Positions 1-8,040 are shown, counted from the stretch's first letter. The stretch is 32,945 bases of DNA from Candidatus Nanopelagicales bacterium (GCA_018609125.1 JABAYF010000015.1:1-32945); one strand, 5' to 3'. Notes: generated from the letters alone by a model not told the origin. Translations and numbers: made by a program.

Positions 1-16
1 TTGCCCCACAACAACT

Positions 17-27
17 TTATCCACAGG
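17..27. other. DnaA-box-like motif with small inverted repeat
   Basis: TTATCCACA at 17-25 is identical to the classical DnaA-box consensus. It overlaps a small inverted repeat, CACAG-G-CTGTG, at about 23-33. It lies just beyond the stop codon of the multicopper oxidase gene, so it could instead be part of a weak transcription terminator for that gene. A single 9-mer match can arise by chance in 33 kb, and the neighbouring sequence is outside the window, so an origin cannot be claimed. Confidence 0.25.
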
Positions 28-37
28 CTGTGAATGT

Positions 38-1579
38 TTAGTGCTGATGCGTAGGCAGTCGCTGCCCTGGGCCAGCGCCCTCACCGTCAGCGTTGACGAT
101 GTCGAAAATACCCATCATGCCGTGGTCTTCATGGAACAACAGATGGCAGTGATACACGCTGCGTCCTATGAAATCGGCGAAGTGTGTGCGGAAGCGCACG
201 TAGGCGTTCCATGGCACGTTTACCGTGTCGGCTTGGCTTCGAGGGTCAATGAACTGCCTGTTGCTCACCTCGTTGGTCACCGGGTCCCAGGAGCCCTGCT
301 CAACGACCACGAAGTCGTTGACATGAATATGAAAAGGATGCTCTTCGTTTTCGGGGCCGCCAGAGGACTTTGACGACGCATTGCGAATCACCCACTCTTC
401 GGTGGTGCCAAGTTTCACCTGGATCACATCGTCGAAGGTGAGGTTGTCGAACATGACGCCGTCGATGTAGAACTCGCCAACACCATCAACCACGCTCTGG
501 CTCAAAGTGAGCACCCGGCGTTGCGCGATCGGATCATCAAGCCACGCGGGAGGCGAGCCGAAGTTGCGGTCGACACTGACTGATTGCCCGGGCTTGCCGT
601 CGATTCGAAGTCGCATAAGTTCACGTTCGGGCCATTGTGCTTTTCCCTGGTTGTATCCCAGTTGACGCAGTCGAACAGTTCCCCGCTGCTTGCGTGCGGT
701 CACCAAAACGCCGTATCGCTTACCGGGTGACAGAAAAAGTGTTGGTGTCTGCCATGTTTTCCACACCGGGGAACCATCTTCTTCGATAACGGTAAACTCA
801 TGATCGTCGAGTTGGAGCAGGTAATACGTGGCCACGCCGATGTTGCCGATCTGCCAGAACTGGGTCTCGCCGGGGCGAATATTCATGCGCGGGTTGAGGC
901 GTCCATTGACGTAGAGCTGAGTCTCATCGGGGGTCAAAGTGGTGTAGTCGGCCCAGTAGCCGTCTGTATCGATGCCACCTTCGCGAAGGGCAATAAGCCG
1001 CCGGCGGAGGCCCTTAATTTCCGGTCGACTACCTGCACCACCCTCGACCACGAGTAATCCCGAAAGCCCCGACCACACCTGCGGACCGCTCGTGGTGTGG
1101 TGATGCGGGTGGTACCAATAGAGCCCGCCGGGATGATCCGGCGGAATGCGCACGTCGTACTCGTGTACCTCGCCAGGTTCCACCTCGATGAACACGTTGT
1201 CCTGGTGTCCGCGCGGTGAGACGTGCATCCCGTGGAAGTGCAGGTTTGTGGCCGTACCACCGTTGTTGATGAGCCGGATCTCCAGCCGGTCACCTGGCTT
1301 CACGATCAAGGTGGGTGCTGGAAAGAGACCGTTGTAGGTGGTGAGTCCTGGTGTGGCTTCCTTATTCACGATGACAGTGCCTAGATTGGCGGCGAGTTGT
1401 ACCCGCAAAACACCGTTGCTGCTACGCAGTACATCTCCGGCGCTTTGCCGGCCACCATTTCCTTTCGCTCCCAGATAGGTCTGCGTGCTCATTGCGCCGA
1501 CTGCGCCAGCACCGGTGGCAATCGCGGCTGCGCCACCGGCCCCCATGACAGCCATGAGTTGACGCCGTGTGATGGTCAC
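38..1579 (-). CDS. Tat-exported multicopper oxidase
   Basis: A 513-residue multicopper oxidase of the three-cupredoxin (laccase/CueO-like) type, which couples one-electron oxidation of a substrate or metal ion to reduction of O2 to water outside the cytoplasm. The N-terminus has a twin-arginine signal (TRRQLM, residues 4-9, then an Ala/Gly-rich stretch to about 30), so export is in the folded state. All copper-ligand blocks are visible: HFHG (113-116), WYHPHHH (155-161), HPFHIH (414-419) and HCHLLFH (477-483), with Met488 in the axial-ligand region. The chosen GTG start gives a normal Tat leader. No copper chaperone or efflux gene is adjacent, so the substrate (Cu(I), Mn(II), phenolics) cannot be told. 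Divergent from the next gene across about 140 bases. Confidence 0.9.
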   Translation of the reverse strand: MTITRRQLMAVMGAGGAAAIATGAGAVGAMSTQTYLGAKGNGGRQSAGDVLRSSNGVLRVQLAANLGTVIVNKEATPGLTTYNGLFPAPTLIVKPGDRLEIRLINNGGTATNLHFHGMHVSPRGHQDNVFIEVEPGEVHEYDVRIPPDHPGGLYWYHPHHHTTSGPQVWSGLSGLLVVEGGAGSRPEIKGLRRRLIALREGGIDTDGYWADYTTLTPDETQLYVNGRLNPRMNIRPGETQFWQIGNIGVATYYLLQLDDHEFTVIEEDGSPVWKTWQTPTLFLSPGKRYGVLVTARKQRGTVRLRQLGYNQGKAQWPERELMRLRIDGKPGQSVSVDRNFGSPPAWLDDPIAQRRVLTLSQSVVDGVGEFYIDGVMFDNLTFDDVIQVKLGTTEEWVIRNASSKSSGGPENEEHPFHIHVNDFVVVEQGSWDPVTNEVSNRQFIDPRSQADTVNVPWNAYVRFRTHFADFIGRSVYHCHLLFHEDHGMMGIFDIVNADGEGAGPGQRLPTHQH

Positions 1580-1719
1580 TCGTCGTCCAGAGAAAAGGCA
1601 GACAACACAACATTAGTTTGCCAGAGGTCTCTACCCAATGCTCGCCAGTCATTTCGGGTTTCCCACGTTCGGGTCATTTGCGGTTCCGATGCCACTACTT
1701 TGGGCAGGTGGCCAAAAGC

Positions 1720-2832
1720 GTGGATGTAGTTGTTGTAGGAGCCGGTGCTATGGGCGCGGCTACGGCATGGTGCTTGGCCAAGCAGGGGCGCAGCGTGGTG
1801 GTGGTTGAGCAGTTTGCCCGCGGTCACAATCGTGGTTCTTCCCATGGTCAAACACGCGTCTTCCGGGTGGCCTATCGTGACCCGATTTACACCGCGCTCG
1901 CCGCTCGCTCGATTCCACTGTGGCGAGAGCTCGAAAGCGATGCAGACATCGATCTGCTCGAACAGACGGGTCAACTAGACCATGGCTACGCAGCGGCCAT
2001 CGACGAGATCGAGGTGGGCTTAACCGCTCACGACTACCACTATGACCGGCTCAATCCTCAGGCCGCACACGAGCGATGGCCTGCACTCAATTTTGACGAA
2101 GCGGTGCTGTACTCCCCCGATGGTGGCCGGGTCTTTGCTGACCGCACGGTGGATTCGGCGCTCAGTGTGGCCGAGGCACAGGGGGCCGATCTGCACTTCC
2201 AGACTCCGGTGCGCAGTATCGAACCGCACGGCGATGGCGTGGCCGTGGTCACTGACTCACACACCTGGCACGCTAAATCCGTGGTGGTCAGTGCGGGCAG
2301 TTGGCTGGAGTCGCTGTTGGGCGTTGAATCGCCCTGGTCAAAGGCAATTACCCTGCCCACGATCACCGTTACCGAACAGCAGCCCGTACATTTTGCGATC
2401 AGGCCCGGCATGCACTTTCCGTCCTATATTCACCATGTGCACGATGACAGTCCGGGGGCTGCGCTGCGCTTTGGTGCCTACGGTCTGGAGTCCCCGGGCG
2501 AAGGTGTGAAGCTGGGGCTGGAGACGCACCTGCCGGTGGACGACCTGAACCAGCGGGATCAAGTTATCGACCCGGTGGGTATAGCTGAGTCGGTGGAATA
2601 TGCCCAGCGTTGGCTGCCGGGGGCTGACACCTCGCAGGTTGATTCGGTGCGTTGCTTGTTCACCACCACCCCGGATGCGCACTTTATTCTTGATCGCCTA
2701 GGTCCGGTTGTGGTCTGCTCGCCATGTTCGGGCCACGGGTTTAAGTTCACACCGGTTATTGGCCAGATTACCGCCGAGTTAGCCATGGGTGGCGAACAGC
2801 ATCAACCGGCTTGGCGCCTGCCTAAACGCTAG
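1720..2832 (+). CDS. FAD-dependent sarcosine/N-methyltryptophan oxidase-like protein
   Basis: A 370-residue flavoenzyme of the monomeric sarcosine oxidase / SolA family, which oxidises secondary amines (N-methyl amino acids or cyclic imino acids) using O2. Seen: the ADP-binding GAGAMG close to the N-terminus, the family block GSSHGQTRVFRVAY, and RCLFTTTPD, where Cys312 matches the cysteine that covalently carries FAD in this family (Cys315 in Bacillus sarcosine oxidase). A final GHGFKFTPVIG block is also typical. The reading frame is open back to ATG 1618, but family members begin only a few residues before the FAD motif, so GTG 1720, preceded by AGGTGG, is preferred; GTG 1708 is possible. 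It converges with a proline-racemase-family gene 10 bases away, so a cyclic imino acid substrate is worth considering (inference). Confidence 0.82.
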   Translation: MDVVVVGAGAMGAATAWCLAKQGRSVVVVEQFARGHNRGSSHGQTRVFRVAYRDPIYTALAARSIPLWRELESDADIDLLEQTGQLDHGYAAAIDEIEVGLTAHDYHYDRLNPQAAHERWPALNFDEAVLYSPDGGRVFADRTVDSALSVAEAQGADLHFQTPVRSIEPHGDGVAVVTDSHTWHAKSVVVSAGSWLESLLGVESPWSKAITLPTITVTEQQPVHFAIRPGMHFPSYIHHVHDDSPGAALRFGAYGLESPGEGVKLGLETHLPVDDLNQRDQVIDPVGIAESVEYAQRWLPGADTSQVDSVRCLFTTTPDAHFILDRLGPVVVCSPCSGHGFKFTPVIGQITAELAMGGEQHQPAWRLPKR

Positions 2833-2842
2833 GGCGCATCCG

Positions 2843-3847
2843 TTAGCGCAACGTGAAGCCGGTGCCGAGCGGATCTGCATCGTCTATCCAAAATGTTGCT
2901 TCGCCGGTGGGGTAGGCCACCCCGGTAATTTCGGTGATGAGGCCCTCAGCCACTTCGTCGACAACAGCGGCGGTAAACGTTGTGCCGATGATTGACTCAT
3001 GAAGCAACATTTCACCGCGCGCTAGGACACCTGCCCGCTCGAGCAGCACTAATCGTGCTGATGTTCCTGAACCGCATGGGGATCGATCTACTTCCCCATC
3101 GGCGAACACCGCAACGTTGCGCTGGTGTCTGCCGATCGATGTTTCGCCCAGGTCATCGAACCAGATGGTGCCGTAAATGCCCGAGAGCCGATGGTCGGTG
3201 GGGTGAGTGGCCGCAGCGGTCCGGTCGAGCGCAGCCTTAATTTCGCGGCCGAGAGCGATGAGTTCGGGCAGGTGAGCTGGATCTACTGCCAGGCCAAGAT
3301 CGTTGGCGCAAACCGAGGCATAAAATGCGCCGCCCCATGAGATATCAACCGTGACGGCGCCGATGGAAGTAGGCACGGTGATGCCTCGCTCATGTACCCA
3401 CGCCGGCACATTTCGGAAGGTGATGTCCTGGGTAGCCCCGGCTACTCGCCGCACCTGTGCACGCACGCGACCAGAGGGGACATCGATGACCACCTCGGTA
3501 ACTCCGTTGTCGGCCGCTGCTACGCGGCCTGTGCGCACGGCCCATTCACCAAGCGCAATTGTGCCGTGTCCACATGCGGTGGAGTAGCCATCCTTGTGCC
3601 AAAACAGCGCACCAAAATGTGCCCCGGAGTCGTTGGGCGGCACAATAAAGCAGCCGTACATGTCGGCATGGCCGCGAGGCTCATGGCATAGGGCTCGCCG
3701 TACAACATCAATCTTCTCGTGCTTTTGGGCGTACTGGCGACGTTCACGCACGTCGGCGCCAACGATCTCTGGAACACCACCCATCACAATCCGAAAGGGT
3801 TCACCTGCGGTGTGGTACTCGTGAGTGGATACCTCAGACATCAACAT
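2843..3847 (-). CDS. Proline racemase family protein (hydroxyproline 2-epimerase or 3-hydroxyproline dehydratase type)
   Basis: An enzyme of the proline racemase superfamily, which removes the alpha proton of proline or hydroxyproline to epimerise or dehydrate it. Seen: HTAGEPFRIV near the N-terminus, EPRGHADMYG, the first catalytic block STACGHGT (Cys92 from ATG 3847), and the second block DRSPCGSGT (Cys258). Both catalytic cysteines are present, which in known members fits racemase/epimerase chemistry; the 3-hydroxyproline dehydratases studied have Thr at the second position. Overall wording, including the ending DDADPLGTGF, recalls the dehydratase branch. Start uncertain: ATG 3847, ATG 3841, or TTG 3871, which would overlap the stop of the upstream acetyltransferase gene as TTGA. 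No strong Shine-Dalgarno distinguishes them. It forms an operon with that acetyltransferase. Confidence 0.85.
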   Translation of the reverse strand: MLMSEVSTHEYHTAGEPFRIVMGGVPEIVGADVRERRQYAQKHEKIDVVRRALCHEPRGHADMYGCFIVPPNDSGAHFGALFWHKDGYSTACGHGTIALGEWAVRTGRVAAADNGVTEVVIDVPSGRVRAQVRRVAGATQDITFRNVPAWVHERGITVPTSIGAVTVDISWGGAFYASVCANDLGLAVDPAHLPELIALGREIKAALDRTAAATHPTDHRLSGIYGTIWFDDLGETSIGRHQRNVAVFADGEVDRSPCGSGTSARLVLLERAGVLARGEMLLHESIIGTTFTAAVVDEVAEGLITEITGVAYPTGEATFWIDDADPLGTGFTLR

Positions 3848-3867
3848 GTGGGAATCGTGCCACACGT

Positions 3868-4362
3868 TCAAGTCGCCGCCGGGAGTGCTTTACGAAAAGC
3901 GAGAAGGCGAATGCTCGGGTCCGTTTCCGGCGACCAATCACGCTCGGGCGTGCGTACATAGCCGAGGCGCCCATAGAAACCCAATCCTCGCTCATTAATG
4001 TCGATCACCCGCAGCACCACAGCGGTCGCACCAGCGTCATGGGCGCGTTGCTCACATGCCTCAATGAGTGCGCGACCCAGTCCGGTACCCCAGAGTGGCT
4101 GGCTTACAGCAACGAACCTGATTTCCCACTCATCCTCGCGCGCAATACCGGTGAGTTGATGTGTGTTGGGCGTGATCGTTGCTGCACCGGCCACATCAAA
4201 ATCCACTTCGGCCACCACGGTGAAGTCCACGCGCGGACCCACATCGCGAAGAGTTGCCTCATATGGACTCCCAGCACTGAGATGCCCACCGTCTTGATAC
4301 GCGGCAACGGTGATATTGCCGATAGTGACGGCGTCATCAAGATGAGCGGGGCGAATAAGCAC
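3868..4362 (-). CDS. GNAT-family N-acetyltransferase
   Basis: A 164-residue GNAT acetyltransferase that moves an acetyl group from acetyl-CoA to an unidentified amine. The acetyl-CoA site is visible as RFVAVSQPLWGTGLGRALIEA (a Q/R-x-x-G-x-G/A-type loop, here WGTGLG), followed by GATAVVLRVIDINERGLGFYGRLGYVR, the usual motif B region where Tyr in FYxRLGY closes the active site. Length is typical for a single-domain member. It ends at or just before the start of the proline-racemase-family gene and is likely co-transcribed with it; a role acting on an imino or amino acid is only an inference. It diverges from the acetolactate decarboxylase gene across 48 bases. Confidence 0.85.
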   Translation of the reverse strand: MLIRPAHLDDAVTIGNITVAAYQDGGHLSAGSPYEATLRDVGPRVDFTVVAEVDFDVAGAATITPNTHQLTGIAREDEWEIRFVAVSQPLWGTGLGRALIEACEQRAHDAGATAVVLRVIDINERGLGFYGRLGYVRTPERDWSPETDPSIRLLAFRKALPAAT

Positions 4363-4410
4363 GCCCCATCATCGCGCGAGGGGTGTGGGCGCGATGGATA
4401 GGCTGCCCCG

Positions 4411-5238
4411 ATGCATCGAAACATGGCAGGCAGAATCGGCCGAGTCACCATCACGTCAAGCGTGGCACTCGCTGCTGTCTTAGTTCTTCCGCTCGCGCCA
4501 AGCATGGGTGCCACCGGCTCTGACGCACCACCACCGGTGACCATTGAAGCGTCAAGTGCAACGGATGCGGCCGGCTCGGTCTTCCAGGCGGGGACTTTTG
4601 ACTATCTCGTCAGTCCTGACTACACCGGGATCGCTCAGATCCGCACGGTAATCCAGGCAGCTGCTCGTGAAGATGTGCCCGGCAGTGTGCAGGGCTTGGG
4701 AACGTTTAATGACCTCAGCGGGGAATTGGTGATTCATCAGGGAGTGGCATATCGGGTTGGCCTTTCCGGCACGCCTCAGCCTGTCCCGCAACAGCGTCTC
4801 ACCCCGTTTGCCCAAGCTGTTGCCTTCGTACCGCAGAGTAATCGCGTTGTTCCAGCCAACACCACGTGCGCTGAGTTAGAAACCATCATTAATGACATGG
4901 TGGGCACGACCTCGGGCATGGTGGCAGTGCGGGTGCGCGGTGTCTTCCGAGACCTGGTGACCCGTAGTGTGCCGCGCCAGTCTGAACCCTTCCCGCCGTT
5001 GACTGATGTGGTGGCAAACCAGACAGTGTTTGAACTGGGTAGCCAACGGGCCGTGCTCGTAGGTTTTCGACAGGGTCCCAACCTGGCCGGTGTTGGTGCG
5101 CCGGGGCTGCACCTGCACGGGATTACCACTGATCTCACGGCTGGTGGCCACGTGTTGTCATGCCGGGTCGGGTCAGTACATATCGCTGTGCAGCAGGTGA
5201 GCAACGTAGTGGTCGCTGCGGGAGACGTGAACGAGTAG
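4411..5238 (+). CDS. Secreted alpha-acetolactate decarboxylase
   Basis: A 275-residue protein of the alpha-acetolactate decarboxylase family (AlsD/AldB/BudA), zinc enzymes converting acetolactate to acetoin. Seen: a signal peptide (residues 1-36, hydrophobic core about 15-30, likely cleaved after SMGA), then GLGTFNDLSGEL with the metal/active-site Glu105, RVRGVFRDLVTRSVPRQ holding the conserved arginine region, and the zinc ligands HLH (234, 236) and GGH (247). Some relatives, such as the Brevibacillus enzyme, are also exported. Odd: only 28 residues follow His247, about 20 fewer than in the Brevibacillus and Bacillus proteins, so the C-terminal tail that carries an active-site Glu in those enzymes seems absent. 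No acetolactate synthase gene is nearby. Converges with the next gene, 12 bases apart. Confidence 0.85.
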   Translation: MHRNMAGRIGRVTITSSVALAAVLVLPLAPSMGATGSDAPPPVTIEASSATDAAGSVFQAGTFDYLVSPDYTGIAQIRTVIQAAAREDVPGSVQGLGTFNDLSGELVIHQGVAYRVGLSGTPQPVPQQRLTPFAQAVAFVPQSNRVVPANTTCAELETIINDMVGTTSGMVAVRVRGVFRDLVTRSVPRQSEPFPPLTDVVANQTVFELGSQRAVLVGFRQGPNLAGVGAPGLHLHGITTDLTAGGHVLSCRVGSVHIAVQQVSNVVVAAGDVNE

Positions 5239-5250
5239 TGGCTGGATGAT

Positions 5251-5805
5251 CTACCACCAGCGCTCGGGATAGTCCGCGTCGCCGAGCAGCCGATGCGCGA
5301 TCCACACGGCGATCACCGCGAGCAAAGCAAACCCCATGATCACCGGCACCATCACCAGCGCTACACCCCATTCTGGGTCGAGTACCTCCGCGGTAATGGC
5401 CACGGCCACCGCAGGTGCGTGAAACACCCCGAGCCAGTGCATCAAGAACAGCGTCAGTGCCGCACCCACCACGGTGAGCGGCAGCGTCGGGCCGGGGATA
5501 GCGGCAATGCCAAGACCGATCACTGCGGCAATGGCATAGGAAGCCAACACGCGTCCAGGCCGCGAGGCGCGCGATCGTGCGGTGGCGAACACCAGCACGA
5601 AGGTGACGATCGGGGGGATGAGCAGTGGTGCAATGAACTCGCTGTTGACTTCTAAAACCGAGTAGGCGGCCAGCAGCAGTGCAATGCCGAGGGTCTCCAC
5701 CGCCACGAGCCAAAAGAGCCGACGACGGTTGATGCGTTCACTCGGGTCCTGCACCGGTTCGACACGTGGGGGGACATAAGACCTGCGTGCACGACGACGA
5801 GCCAT
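5251..5805 (-). CDS. HPP-like integral membrane protein
   Basis: A 184-residue membrane protein with a basic cytoplasmic N-terminus (MARRRARR) and about five hydrophobic segments (roughly 29-51, 57-76, 87-103, 106-124, 148-170). The pattern PLLIPPIVTFVLVFATARSRASRPGRVLASY followed by LFLMHWLGVFHAP resembles the HPP family, short transporters in which relatives mediate nitrite or other solute movement. The name-giving HPP motif reads HAP here (129-131). The frame is open upstream to 6087, but that part is hydrophilic and lies opposite the neighbouring small gene, so ATG 5805 is chosen. Function unknown; family assignment is by pattern only. Confidence 0.65.
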   Translation of the reverse strand: MARRRARRSYVPPRVEPVQDPSERINRRRLFWLVAVETLGIALLLAAYSVLEVNSEFIAPLLIPPIVTFVLVFATARSRASRPGRVLASYAIAAVIGLGIAAIPGPTLPLTVVGAALTLFLMHWLGVFHAPAVAVAITAEVLDPEWGVALVMVPVIMGFALLAVIAVWIAHRLLGDADYPERWW

Positions 5806-5895
5806 AGTTGTGGAGACTACCCACCCAATGTCGCAACCCTTGATGGCCGCCAATTGACCCATCAGTATGCTGCCAGAAACCGATGAGGAGGCACA

Positions 5896-6090
5896 GTGTC
5901 GCAACCAGAGCGTGGTCACCCGATTGACGGATACATCATGGTGATCGTGGTAGCCGCCGTCTTGACCAGCGTTTTCGCTTTCCTCGCCGGTGGCTACGAG
6001 CAGTACTGGCTTGCGGGCGTTGCCTTTGCCGTGTGGGGCGTTGTCTCGCTGTATATATTCACTCGACCGGAGAAGGATCCCTCGCACTAA
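5896..6090 (+). CDS. Small two-helix membrane protein
   Basis: A 64-residue protein with a hydrophilic N-terminus (MSQPERGHPIDG) and two hydrophobic helices, about 13-31 and 36-55, ending in a charged tail (RPEKDPSH). The GTG start is supported by a good Shine-Dalgarno, GAGGAG, five bases upstream. I do not recognise a family. It diverges from the HPP-like gene across 90 bases, and its 3' end overlaps the convergent flippase-like gene by 32 bases. The clean ribosome site and sensible membrane topology argue that it is real despite its size. Confidence 0.7.
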   Translation: MSQPERGHPIDGYIMVIVVAAVLTSVFAFLAGGYEQYWLAGVAFAVWGVVSLYIFTRPEKDPSH

Positions 6091-7135
6091 TCCGGCGCCG
6101 ATCCCAGAAGAAATACAGCAGGGCGCCGAACCCGATCAACATCTGCGGGAAATAGGCGAAGGCCCGCCAAATAATGTCTGCCGCCGTGGCTTGCGCACTC
6201 GTGGCGCCAAAAGTGACCAGAAGGCCGATTAGTGCGGCATCGACCGTGCCCAGCCCACCCGGTGCGATCGGCACCGATGCGAGCAGCAGGGCCACCGAGA
6301 AGGCCACGATGGCTTCCAAGATGGTGAGTTCAGTGTCGAAAGCACCGGTTCCGTAGAGCGCACCGACCAGCACCACGAACGGGGCGAACTGAGCCAGCGC
6401 GTTGGTGAGCGTGAGCTGTTTCCACCGGGTGGCCACCATCTGCGCAGCTGATTCGTGAAAGCCCACGATGCTGTCCACCACATCCGGTGGTGCCTTGTGA
6501 ACGAGCCGGAAAACCCAGGCGATGATGCCCTGAGCCCAGGTGCCCACGCGACGTGCACCTGTTTCACTGCGCAACACAATGGCGATGATGACGACCGACA
6601 CGATGAAAGCAATCGCCGCTATGAGGGCGATGAACTCTAACTGGCTGCTGATGGTGCGCCGCTCAAGACCGAACAGCAGCACCAGGGCCATGGCCGGAGT
6701 CCCGAAAGTCATCAGGTACGTCCACACCGCATCAGCGGCGACGGCAGCGGCGGCTTTGCGTTGGGGCACCCGGTAGGTAGCGAGGACTGAATACTGCACA
6801 CCCACCGCGATGGCACCGCCGGCCCAGGGCACACCGGTGGCGATCGCGAAGCCGGCCTGCCGGTCGAGGAAGGCGGCCTTATAGCCCAGCCCCGGAATAG
6901 CGGCGGGCGCGGTGAGCGGATACACCAGGATGGAAAACAGCGAGCCCACGACAATAACGATGAGCCACTCGCGCGGGATTGCTAGCGCGGCCTGCCAGCC
7001 TTGTTCAAAGTTGCCGAACTGGGGGATGAGCAGGGTGAAGATGAGGACGGCCGCGACCAGGCCGAGCACCATGAGAATGATCTTGGGTAGCCATTGGCGA
7101 ATCCATGACCGTGAGGTGGGTTCCGTCGCTGGCAT
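6059..7135 (-). CDS. Lysylphosphatidylglycerol synthase transmembrane (flippase-like, UPF0104) protein
   Basis: A 358-residue integral membrane protein of the UPF0104 / LPG-synthase transmembrane-domain family. It corresponds to the membrane flippase half of MprF without the lysyl-transfer half; such proteins are thought to move lipids or lipid-linked sugars across the membrane. About eight hydrophobic helices are seen, and the typical C-terminal block PIAPGGLGTVDAALIGLLVTFG followed by a conserved-looking ADIIWRAFAYFPQ. ATG 7135 is chosen over upstream in-frame codons because the hydrophobic domain begins about 15 residues after it and the upstream residues are basic and unlike the family. 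It diverges from the EamA transporter across about 70 bases. The lipid substrate is unknown. Confidence 0.78.
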   Translation of the reverse strand: MPATEPTSRSWIRQWLPKIILMVLGLVAAVLIFTLLIPQFGNFEQGWQAALAIPREWLIVIVVGSLFSILVYPLTAPAAIPGLGYKAAFLDRQAGFAIATGVPWAGGAIAVGVQYSVLATYRVPQRKAAAAVAADAVWTYLMTFGTPAMALVLLFGLERRTISSQLEFIALIAAIAFIVSVVIIAIVLRSETGARRVGTWAQGIIAWVFRLVHKAPPDVVDSIVGFHESAAQMVATRWKQLTLTNALAQFAPFVVLVGALYGTGAFDTELTILEAIVAFSVALLLASVPIAPGGLGTVDAALIGLLVTFGATSAQATAADIIWRAFAYFPQMLIGFGALLYFFWDRRRISARDPSPVE

Positions 7136-7206
7136 GGCGCAACTGTAGAGGGTGACGTCAGGGCTACGCAGGTATTGCCGCCAGCACCTGCCACACTGAC
7201 GCGGCC

Positions 7207-8040
7207 ATGTCTGCCATCCTCGCGCTGCTCGCCAGTCTGACCTGGGGAAGTGCTGACTTTCTCGGTGGGCTGGCAACCCGTCGTGCCGGTGTTCTTCGGG
7301 TGCTGTCGGTGTCCTATCCCGCTGGTGCCCTGCTGCTCACACCGATGGCCATCTGGTTGATCCCCGGCACGCTGGACGCCGAAACGCTGTGGTTCTCCGT
7401 GGGGATTGGAACCGTCGGAGCGGGAGCACTTGCCTTGCTGTACGGCGCACTCGCTCGGGGGCCGATGGGCGTTGTCTCACCGGTTACCGCGGTGCTGGCA
7501 GCAGCCATACCGGTGATCGTAGGTTTAACCCGTGGCGAAAACTTGCCACCCTGGGCGTTTATCGGCATGGCGCTGGCGGTGCTTGCCGTGTTCTTGGTAA
7601 GCCGCCAGCGTGGTGAGCATTTGCGCGTGAGCCCGATGGCGTTGACGTTGAGCATCATCAGTGGCGCTGGTATTGGCATTTACCTCACGCTGCTGGGGCT
7701 GGCGCCGGAAAGTTCAGGGATCTGGGCGGCCACGGGCGCGCGCTGGGTGTCTTCGGTGTTGGTGATCGCAGTGCTGCTGGTGGTGCTTCGGCCCACGCGC
7801 AACGGCACTTTTCCGTGGGCGTTAGCCGTCGCCGGTGGGTCACTCGATGCGATCGGCAATGGCATCTTCCAGTTGGCCGTCCAGCGCGGCGATCTGTCGA
7901 TCGTGGCGGTGTTGGGATCTCTCTATCCAGCCGCCACGGTAATGCTTGCTCGCGTGTTCCTGGGCGAACGCCTCTCTCGCGTACAGGCAGCCGGTGTGGT
8001 CGTGGCCCTGGTGGCAGTCGGGTTTCTCTCCTGGCCCTAG
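7207..8040 (+). CDS. EamA/DMT-family transporter
   Basis: A 277-residue drug/metabolite-transporter superfamily protein with ten predicted hydrophobic helices formed by two EamA repeats. The first repeat begins MSAILALLASLTWGSADFLGG, and the second carries the usual GSLYPAATVMLARVFLGERLSRVQAAGVVVALVAVGFL ending, where the LGERL motif is characteristic. Family members export amino acids, metabolites or drugs across the cytoplasmic membrane using the proton gradient; the substrate cannot be told. The downstream gene follows after a short gap on the same strand and may be co-transcribed. Confidence 0.85.
   Translation: MSAILALLASLTWGSADFLGGLATRRAGVLRVLSVSYPAGALLLTPMAIWLIPGTLDAETLWFSVGIGTVGAGALALLYGALARGPMGVVSPVTAVLAAAIPVIVGLTRGENLPPWAFIGMALAVLAVFLVSRQRGEHLRVSPMALTLSIISGAGIGIYLTLLGLAPESSGIWAATGARWVSSVLVIAVLLVVLRPTRNGTFPWALAVAGGSLDAIGNGIFQLAVQRGDLSIVAVLGSLYPAATVMLARVFLGERLSRVQAAGVVVALVAVGFLSWP

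Noticed and set aside
1576-1974. 132-codon minus-strand open frame over the start of the SolA-type oxidase
   Set aside because: Antisense to the FAD-binding region of a well supported gene; no family resemblance.
5135-5713. 192-codon minus-strand open frame across the acetolactate decarboxylase and HPP-like genes
   Set aside because: Its sequence is rich in Arg/Gly/His with no domain, and it conflicts with two better supported genes.
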